NCBI GenBank assembly: GCA_902791785.1
Contig: CADAXH010000001.1
Span: 1 to 39,222, forward strand
Direction of reading: 5' to 3'
Length of the DNA: 39,222 nt
From: an uncultured Ruminococcus sp.
Lineage (GTDB): Bacteria; Bacillota; Clostridia; Oscillospirales; CAG-272
Made by a program: the position numbers and the translations under genes. Below the pieces are notes generated by a model that did no database searches, had not been told where the DNA came from, and worked only from the letters and a program-made list of their open reading frames with translations. Shown piece by piece: positions 33,719-39,222 of the stretch. Positions within the stretch are counted from its first letter, which is position 1. The number at the start of each line of letters is the position of its first letter.

Positions 33719-34630
33719 TTAAATTCTCATCATTTTGTCGAGTGCGCTGAACGCCTTCATTCTAAGTTCTTCAGGCATGTCTATCTCACCGAACTGATCT
33801 TTCAGACAGTCTCTCAGGTTTATCAGGGATGTCATCTTCATATTGATGCATACAAGCTTTGGAGACAGAAGCCAGAATTTCTTGTCGGGATTGTATTCAG
33901 TCAGTCTCTCAACCACACCGTACTCTGTTCCTATTATGAACTGCTTTGCGTCTGAGTTTTCAGCCTCGCGGATGATGCCCGATGTGCTTCCGACATAATC
34001 AGCTATTTCGACAACCTCAGCCTCACACTCGGGATGCACAAACAGTTTTGCATCCGGGAACCGTTTCTTGGCATTCATTGCGTCTTCCAGTGTTATGTTC
34101 TTGTGAACGGGACAATATCCGTAATACAGGTGGAACATCTTGTGAGGAAGCTTTGCGGCAACATATGCACCGAGATTCTTGTCCGGAACGAATATTATTT
34201 CGTCCGCATCAATGCTTTCACACACTTTGACTGCATTTGAAGATGTGCAGCAAATGTCACTTTCCGCCTTTATTTCTGCACTGGAGTTAACATAGCATAC
34301 AACGGCAGCTTTCGGATATGTGTTCTTCATCTCCCTCAGCTTTGACACAGTAACCATGTCCGCCATCTGGCAGCCTGCGTCAGGCCTTGGCATTATTACC
34401 TTCTTTGTGGGATTTAGTATTTTCGCGCTCTCTCCCATAAATCTGACGCCGCAGAAGACGATAAGGTCGGATTTTGCCTCTTTTGCTCTCTTTGCAAGTT
34501 CAAAAGAATCTCCGACGAAATCGGCACACTTCTGAATTTCAAGGCGCTGATAGTAATGCGCCAGTATAAGAGCCCCGCTCTTCTTTTTCAGCTTCAGTAT
34601 TTCTTCAATCAACAAATCGTTTTCGCTCAT
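33719..34630 (-). CDS. nadA: Quinolinate synthase (4Fe-4S)
   Basis: 303-residue enzyme that condenses iminoaspartate with dihydroxyacetone phosphate to quinolinate. Candidate [4Fe-4S] ligands are Cys60 (FCGVRFMGES), Cys127 or Cys128 (CCTSSNA) and Cys261 (LVCINMKMT); the AHYYQRLEIQ and HPECE motifs are typical. GAGGGG precedes the ATG. It is the first gene of the long minus-strand series. Confidence 0.97.
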   Translation of the reverse strand: MSENDLLIEEILKLKKKSGALILAHYYQRLEIQKCADFVGDSFELAKRAKEAKSDLIVFCGVRFMGESAKILNPTKKVIMPRPDAGCQMADMVTVSKLREMKNTYPKAAVVCYVNSSAEIKAESDICCTSSNAVKVCESIDADEIIFVPDKNLGAYVAAKLPHKMFHLYYGYCPVHKNITLEDAMNAKKRFPDAKLFVHPECEAEVVEIADYVGSTSGIIREAENSDAKQFIIGTEYGVVERLTEYNPDKKFWLLSPKLVCINMKMTSLINLRDCLKDQFGEIDMPEELRMKAFSALDKMMRI

Positions 34631-34699
34631 AAGCCCCTCTTTTTCCGGTATATGTTAAGGACGTTTTTCGTGTCCTTCTTTGTCCGTTTGTAATTCAAT

Positions 34700-34714
34700 T
34701 GCCATAATACGGCA
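34700..34714. promoter_or_regulatory. Candidate operator downstream of nadA start site
   Basis: The imperfect palindrome TGCC-N7-GGCA (two mismatched inner positions) covers about +4 to +18 of the predicted nadA transcript. That position suits a repressor of NAD synthesis. No regulator gene is in the window, and I cannot match it to a known motif. Confidence 0.35.
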
Positions 34715-34724
34715 TTGTAAAGTT

Positions 34725-34754
34725 ATTATATCATAGGCACGTAAAATAATACAA
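34725..34754 (-). promoter_or_regulatory. nadA promoter (head of the 16-kb gene series)
   Basis: Minus-strand -35 TTGTAT (34749-34754) and consensus -10 TATAAT (34725-34730), 18-bp spacer ending in TGA (extended -10). It lies about 90 bases before the nadA ATG. Confidence 0.75.
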
Positions 34755-34805
34755 GTAAAATAGCAACAAATCGAGAGGTCTGCACATCCGTTTTTTTGTT
34801 CATCG

Positions 34806-34834
34806 TTTACAATGAATCGAAAAGAAAGTATAAT
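34806..34834 (+). promoter_or_regulatory. dusB promoter
   Basis: -35 TTTACA (34806-34811) and consensus -10 TATAAT (34829-34834) with a 17-bp spacer. It diverges from the nadA promoter. Confidence 0.78.
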
Positions 34835-34864
34835 TTACCCAGAAAAACTAATCGGAGTAGCAAA

Positions 34865-35815
34865 ATGTACAAAGTATCACTTGCTCCAATGGCCGGCATG
34901 GCTGACAGAGCCTACAGATTGATATGCAAATCTCACGGGGCCGAATACCTCACCACCGAAATGATTTCAGCCAAGGCCGTATGCTACGGAGACAAAAAAA
35001 CCTTTGAAATTGCCGAAATGGATCAGTCGGAAATGCCCGAGGCAATCCAGATTTTCGGTTCAGAGCCCGAGTTCATGGGGAAAGGCGCCTATCTTCTGCT
35101 GGAACATGCGTCAAAGAAAGGAATAACCCCATCTGCCATCGATATAAACATGGGGTGTCCGGTGCCAAAAATAACCAGAAACGGCGAAGGATCTTCGCTT
35201 ATGAAAAATCCCGGACTTGCCGGAAGAATAATAGACGAAACCATAAAGAACACTTCAGGGATACCGGTAACTGTCAAAATGAGACTGGGGTGGGACTCGG
35301 CAAGCATCAATGTTGTAGAATTCGCAAAAATGGCAGAGGCGCACGGAGCAAGCTCCATCTGCATACATGCAAGGACAAAGGAGCAGATGTACTCCCCTTC
35401 CGCAGACTGGTCGTGGATAGCAAAAGTCAAACAGCAGGTTTCAATTCCCGTAGTCGGCAACGGAGACATATTTGACGGAAACGATGCAGTAAACATGTTT
35501 AAGCAGACAAACTGCGACGCAGTAGCCGTTGCAAGAGGAGCACTCGGAAATCCCTGGATTTTTGAAGACATCAGAGACAGACTTGAAGGAAAAACGCCCA
35601 AGAACATAACCAAGAGCATACGCATTAACGAGGCAATCAGATATCTTAAGCTTGCAGTTGAACTGAAGGGCGAAGAAAAAGGCGTCATTGAGAGCAGAAA
35701 AATACTCGGATTCTTTGTAAAAGGCCTGTACGGATCACCAAGAGTCAGAAATCTGATAAACCTGACTTCAAATGAAAAAGATATGACGGAACTTCTTCTG
35801 TCAATGGAGGACTGA
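34865..35815 (+). CDS. dusB: tRNA-dihydrouridine synthase (DusB type)
   Basis: 316-residue FMN enzyme that reduces uridines in tRNA to dihydrouridine. The opening LAPMAGMADRAYRLIC, the catalytic Cys98 in NMGCPVPKI, and the RTKEQMYSP and GNGDIFDG blocks are typical. I start at the ATG at 34865 behind GGAG; the longer reading begins upstream of the promoter -10. It is followed after 4 bases by a putative nuclease gene, whose ribosome-binding site lies inside the dusB end. Confidence 0.95.
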   Translation: MYKVSLAPMAGMADRAYRLICKSHGAEYLTTEMISAKAVCYGDKKTFEIAEMDQSEMPEAIQIFGSEPEFMGKGAYLLLEHASKKGITPSAIDINMGCPVPKITRNGEGSSLMKNPGLAGRIIDETIKNTSGIPVTVKMRLGWDSASINVVEFAKMAEAHGASSICIHARTKEQMYSPSADWSWIAKVKQQVSIPVVGNGDIFDGNDAVNMFKQTNCDAVAVARGALGNPWIFEDIRDRLEGKTPKNITKSIRINEAIRYLKLAVELKGEEKGVIESRKILGFFVKGLYGSPRVRNLINLTSNEKDMTELLLSMED

Positions 35816-35819
35816 TCAC

Positions 35820-36377
35820 GTGAAGGATGAAAGCATCAGAATTGTCGTTTTCGACTGGCTCGAAGAAAACTTCGGAAAAATGAGAATATTTGAAGAGAGC
35901 CCTATCGGAAAATCCAGGTGTGATTTCTATGTAGTAACAGACAAACTGACCGGATTTGAAATAAAAAGCGATGCCGATTCATATGAAAGGCTGCCTAAAC
36001 AGATAAAGGATTATGACCAGTACTTTGACCAGAACTATATAGTGGTCGGGGCTCAGCACATCAAATCCGTTTCAAAAAAAGTCCCGGATTACTGGGGTAT
36101 ACTCTGTGTAACAGACGAAGAAGAAGGCTTCATTGTCAAGATGATAAGAAGGCCTGTTCCGAATCCCAAAGTCAAAAGAGAAAAACAGCTGAGCAAAATG
36201 TGGCACAACGAGCTCACGTCAATCGCCACAAAACTGGGCACCCCACTGTATATGGGAAAGAGCAAACCGACAAGAATAAAAGGAATCATCAAACACGCCA
36301 AAGACAGTGCTCTGCTCGGCGCCATATGCGAAGAGCTGTTTGAGAGAGACTACACAAATTATCAGGGCGAAGATTGA
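35820..36377 (+). CDS. sce7726 family protein, putative PD-(D/E)XK nuclease
   Basis: 185 residues with a GTG start 9 bases after GGAGG. The region CDFYVV...GFEIKSDADSYERLPKQIKDY carries Asp35 and the ExK pair Glu47/Lys49, the core of the PD-(D/E)XK nuclease fold, and the following strand-helix pattern matches the sce7726 family, whose role is not established. The C-terminal half is basic and helical. Its short spacing to dusB indicates one transcript. DNA or RNA as substrate is open; the tRNA-modification neighbour is suggestive only. Tandem stops TGA TAA. Confidence 0.8.
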   Translation: MKDESIRIVVFDWLEENFGKMRIFEESPIGKSRCDFYVVTDKLTGFEIKSDADSYERLPKQIKDYDQYFDQNYIVVGAQHIKSVSKKVPDYWGILCVTDEEEGFIVKMIRRPVPNPKVKREKQLSKMWHNELTSIATKLGTPLYMGKSKPTRIKGIIKHAKDSALLGAICEELFERDYTNYQGED

Positions 36378-36378
36378 T

Positions 36379-36401
36379 AATTATACCGTTGTATAATTTT
36401 T
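36379..36401 (+). terminator. AT-rich hairpin after dusB operon (weak terminator)
   Basis: A perfect 8-bp inverted repeat AATTATAC/GTATAATT (36379-36386 with 36391-36398) with loop CGTT is followed by three further T. The stem is very AT-rich and the T-run is short, and its right arm contains a TATAAT that could instead be a -10 for the next gene. Confidence 0.45.
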
Positions 36402-36446
36402 AAAAATCTTTGCTGCACCACAACATTTCGAACGGAGGCTATAAAA

Positions 36447-38633
36447 ATGCAAAATCACATCATGGATGCAAGATGGCTTGCACCGACAGAACCGTCAGAC
36501 AAAAGATGTCTTGAATTTTTCAAGGATTTCAAACTGGACGAGGATATTGAATCTGCCACGCTGACCGCTTCAGCCCTGGGAGTTTACAAAGCCGAAATCA
36601 ACGGAAAGAAGGTCGGAGATATTGCTCTGGCTCCCGGCAGGACGTCTATGAGATACACCCTTATGTACCAGACTTATGACATAACGGATTTGCTGAAAAC
36701 AAAGAATCATATAGTTTTGACCGTTGCAGGAGGATGGAAAAGTCTCTATCCTCACGAGATACTCTTCAACCCAAGTCTGCCTTCCGGAGAATGCGCTGTT
36801 ATAGCGAGCATTGATGTGGAATATTCTGACGGATCGACGCAGACGATTCTCACCGACTGTTCATGGAAAATGCAGTATTCAAAAATAACGATGTCCGATC
36901 CTTATGACGGCGAGACATATGACGCGACATTCGTTTCTCCGAAACCGGTTGATGCAACTCCCATCATGTATCCGAGATGTTCCCTTGTTCCGCAGATAAA
37001 CGAGCCGACAAGAGAAAAAGAGACTTTAAAAGCTGTAAAATACATTAAAACTCCCGCAGGAGAAGACATAGTAGATTTCGGTCAGAATCTTGCAGGCTTC
37101 ATCGAATTTTCTTGCTGCGGCGAAAAAGGACACGTATTTGAACTTGAGTGCGGCGAGACACTTGACAAAGACGGAAACTTCTACAGAGGAAACTACAGAA
37201 AAGCGAAAGCAAAACTTACATACATAAGCGACGGAAAGAAAGCAAAATACAAGACCAGCATGGCATTTTTCGGATTCAGATATCTGCGGCTCACAGGCTG
37301 GAACGGAAAAGTTGACATCAGGGACTTCTCTGCTGTTGCAGTTTATTCAGACATGGAGAGAACCGGATACATTGAGACATCAGATCCGGATCTCAACCAG
37401 CTCTATTCCAATATTATATGGGGACAGAGGAGCAATTTCGTCGACGTTCCTACAGACTGCCCGCAGAGAGACGAAAAACTCGGATGGACAGGCGACGCAC
37501 AGGTATTCTGCAAATGCGCTTCCCTGAACTACAACACATATAACTTCTTCAGAAAATGGCTCAATGACATGAGAAACGACCAGAGGCCAGCCGGTGCAAT
37601 CCCGCAGGTCATTCCGAACAACGCAAACTGGGCTTCTCCCGCTTCATCCTGGTCCGACGCATGCTGCATCATACCATGGACGCTTTACCTCATATACGGA
37701 AACAGGCAGATTCTCGAAGAAAACTTCCAGATGATGAAATCCTGGGCCGAATATATAATCAGAACCGATGACGAATACTTCTCTTCGGAAAAACAATACG
37801 GGGACTGGCTCTCAACAGACATACCCGACACTTCATACATGAAAGGCGGAACAAACCGCAGATACATGGCTATGTGCGCCTCAGTCAAGACACTGGAAAT
37901 TGTGACAAAGACCGCAGAAGTACTTAATGTAAGAGGCGCGGATTTCACTGAAGACGCAGACAGAATCCGCAAAAAAATAGTGGACGAATTCTTTGACGGA
38001 AATTATCATCTGAAAGAAAAAACCCAGACCGCTTTCGTTGTTGCAATCGATTGCAGGATCTGGCCGGAAAAAAATGCTGAATTTGCAAAGGAACTTGTTC
38101 GTCTCGTCCATGAAAACGGAGACAGGATCTCAACGGGATTTGTCGGAACACCGTATATCCTTCATGTACTGAGCTCAAACGGATATTCTGAACTTGCATA
38201 CACTCTCCTTCTCCAGAAGAAATATCCTTCATGGCTTTACCCGCTCAGCAAAGGCGCGACGACAATGTGGGAGCACTGGGACGGAATAAAGGAAGACGGC
38301 AGCATGTGGAGCGACATAATGAATTCATTCAACCACTACGCATACGGCGCAGTAGGCGACTGGATATACACTGTGGCCGCGGGAATCAACTACGACGAAA
38401 GCGAACCGGGATTCAGAAAGATAACTATTTCTCCTGTCACCGATTCCAGGATCAGTTATCTGAAAGCCAGCCTCATAACAGATTACGGACTGGTTTCTTC
38501 AGAGTGGAAAAACGAAGGCAAAAAGACAACTTATACAATTGTTATTCCTGATGGCACAAAGGCTTCCGCCATTATTGAGGGCAAGCATCATTCTCTCAAA
38601 CCCGGCACCAACACGTTTGTGATCAGCCGCTAG
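36447..38633 (+). CDS. GH78 alpha-L-rhamnosidase
   Basis: 728-residue glycoside hydrolase, no signal peptide, so cytoplasmic. Domain order follows characterised GH78 enzymes: an N-terminal lectin-like sandwich (about 1-150), a concanavalin-like domain (about 160-290), the (alpha/alpha)6 barrel and a C-terminal beta-sandwich. DCPQRDEKLGWTGD at 337-350 is the classical active-site motif, with Glu343 the expected general acid, and Glu609 in TMWEHW the expected general base. It would release alpha-linked L-rhamnose from plant glycosides. GGAGG lies 8 bases before the ATG. It differs clearly from the other GH78 protein here, which has a one-residue-shorter motif. No transporter or rhamnose catabolic genes are in view. 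Confidence 0.93.
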   Translation: MQNHIMDARWLAPTEPSDKRCLEFFKDFKLDEDIESATLTASALGVYKAEINGKKVGDIALAPGRTSMRYTLMYQTYDITDLLKTKNHIVLTVAGGWKSLYPHEILFNPSLPSGECAVIASIDVEYSDGSTQTILTDCSWKMQYSKITMSDPYDGETYDATFVSPKPVDATPIMYPRCSLVPQINEPTREKETLKAVKYIKTPAGEDIVDFGQNLAGFIEFSCCGEKGHVFELECGETLDKDGNFYRGNYRKAKAKLTYISDGKKAKYKTSMAFFGFRYLRLTGWNGKVDIRDFSAVAVYSDMERTGYIETSDPDLNQLYSNIIWGQRSNFVDVPTDCPQRDEKLGWTGDAQVFCKCASLNYNTYNFFRKWLNDMRNDQRPAGAIPQVIPNNANWASPASSWSDACCIIPWTLYLIYGNRQILEENFQMMKSWAEYIIRTDDEYFSSEKQYGDWLSTDIPDTSYMKGGTNRRYMAMCASVKTLEIVTKTAEVLNVRGADFTEDADRIRKKIVDEFFDGNYHLKEKTQTAFVVAIDCRIWPEKNAEFAKELVRLVHENGDRISTGFVGTPYILHVLSSNGYSELAYTLLLQKKYPSWLYPLSKGATTMWEHWDGIKEDGSMWSDIMNSFNHYAYGAVGDWIYTVAAGINYDESEPGFRKITISPVTDSRISYLKASLITDYGLVSSEWKNEGKKTTYTIVIPDGTKASAIIEGKHHSLKPGTNTFVISR

Positions 38634-38638
38634 GTGTC

Positions 38639-38667
38639 TTTACTTTATTGTAGTAATGTAGTATAAT
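38639..38667 (+). promoter_or_regulatory. nrdR promoter
   Basis: -35 TTTACT (38639-38644) and consensus -10 TATAAT (38662-38667) with a 17-bp spacer. A second TATAAT at 38673-38678 has no good -35. Confidence 0.7.
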
Positions 38668-38732
38668 GTCAATATAATCAAATACTATTAAGGAATGGAG
38701 ATTCTGCACTTCTATTGCAGTTAGTTTTGTTT

Positions 38733-39194
38733 ATGAAATGTCCATCATGCGGTTATCTTGAAAGCAAAGTAATTGATTCCCGTCCTACCGACGAAGGCAG
38801 GAGCATAAGAAGAAGAAGAGAATGCCTCGAGTGCGGTGCGAGATTCACAACATTTGAAACACTTGAGTCCTACCCTATTCTCGTCATTAAGAAAAACGGA
38901 ACAAGGGAAGCATTTGACAGGACCAAGATAATGAACGGCTTGATCAAAGCATGTCAGAAGAGACCGGTAACAATGGAACAGCTTGAAAAAGTTGTAAGCG
39001 ACATTGAAAACGAACTGCAGAATTCTCTCAACCACGAGATCCAGTCTCAAAAAATAGGTGAGATGATTATTGACAAACTAAAAAAGATAGACGAAGTTGC
39101 ATATGTCAGATTTGCTTCAGTCTACAGAGAATTCAAAGATCTGGACACATTCATGAGAGAGCTGGCTGCTCTCAAAAATGAAAACAGAAGCTGA
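38733..39194 (+). CDS. nrdR: Transcriptional repressor NrdR
   Basis: 153-residue repressor of ribonucleotide reductase genes. A zinc ribbon (Cys3, Cys6, Cys31, Cys34) joins an ATP-cone domain (about 46-136) that senses ATP/dATP. I start at the ATG at 38733 because MKCPSCG is the invariant NrdR start, although no Shine-Dalgarno is near it; the nearest GGAG is 33 bases upstream, before a short CTGCA/TGCAG inverted repeat. An in-frame TTG at 38715 would add six residues. Confidence 0.96.
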   Translation: MKCPSCGYLESKVIDSRPTDEGRSIRRRRECLECGARFTTFETLESYPILVIKKNGTREAFDRTKIMNGLIKACQKRPVTMEQLEKVVSDIENELQNSLNHEIQSQKIGEMIIDKLKKIDEVAYVRFASVYREFKDLDTFMRELAALKNENRS

Positions 39195-39208
39195 AAGGAG
39201 TTATTTGT

Positions 39209-39222
39209 ATGGTAAACGTAAA
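39209..39222 (+). CDS. Start of a further gene (partial, cut by window end)
   Basis: An AAGGAG at 39195-39200 is followed by ATG at 39209 and the codons for Met-Val-Asn-Val. Only four codons are visible, so the product cannot be told. It begins 14 bases after nrdR and is probably co-transcribed. Confidence 0.6.

Noticed and set aside
34631..34724. NAD-sensing riboswitch upstream of nadA
   Set aside because: The leader of about 90 bases has only a 6-bp hairpin (AAGGAC/GTCCTT) and a short palindrome; I could not recognise a NAD riboswitch core or terminator.
1..39222. Mobile element, prophage or defence system
   Set aside because: No transposase, integrase, restriction, toxin-antitoxin or phage structural gene was found; the sce7726 putative nuclease alone is not enough to call a defence system.

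Overview
The window looks like the chromosome of a low-to-moderate GC Firmicute of class Clostridia, most likely a gut-type member of the Oscillospiraceae or Ruminococcus group. The evidence is a tyrosyl T-box leader, the tlyA-nadK-argR-recN cluster, an EcfA1-EcfA2-EcfT module with truA, a ClpE-type ATPase, DegV, DUF5711 and CvpA neighbours, Thr/Glu-rich lipoproteins and two GH78 rhamnosidase-family enzymes. I see no tRNA, rRNA, insertion sequence, prophage or CRISPR array. It is a mostly core-genome region with a small surface/secretion island.

Layout from left to right. (1) 39-3565: an M13 metallopeptidase converges on a TetR-type regulator across a bidirectional terminator; the regulator diverges from a DegV fatty-acid-binding protein, with overlapping promoters. 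(2) 3619-6394, minus strand: a membrane protein with four tandem zinc-knuckle-like repeats, then rpsB-tsf with its own promoter and structured leader. (3) 6574-8892, minus strand: a methyltransferase, an orphan pilin-like protein lacking Glu5, and a Thr/Glu-linker lipoprotein. (4) 9120-12352, plus strand: gapA, then a GH78-family enzyme directly behind the gapA terminator. (5) 12482-16290, plus strand: tlyA-nadK-argR-recN behind one strong promoter. (6) 16347-18557: a second Thr/Glu-linker lipoprotein diverges from T-box-controlled tyrS. (7) 18632-34630, minus strand: about 16 kb of tightly packed genes, in transcription order nadA, nadB, nadC, a prephenate-dehydratase-like protein, ruvC, ruvA, ruvB, an RlmI-like methyltransferase, ecfA1, ecfA2, ecfT, truA, DUF5711, cvpA, clpE and a polytopic membrane protein. 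Many of these overlap by a few bases; I found one clear promoter (upstream of nadA) and one clear terminator (after the last gene). (8) 34865-39222, plus strand: dusB with an sce7726-like putative nuclease, a second GH78 enzyme, nrdR, and the first bases of another gene.

Functional themes are de novo NAD synthesis (nadABC) and NADP formation (nadK), recombination and repair (ruvABC, recN), translation (rpsB, tsf, tyrS, truA, dusB and rRNA methyltransferases), vitamin or metal uptake energisation (EcfAAT without an S component here) and use of plant or host glycans (GH78). No complete new defence or mobile system is evident. The best candidates for something undescribed are the prephenate-dehydratase-like protein with altered key residues between nadC and ruvC, the membrane protein with 21-residue Cys/His repeats, and the orphan pilin-like protein next to a surface lipoprotein.
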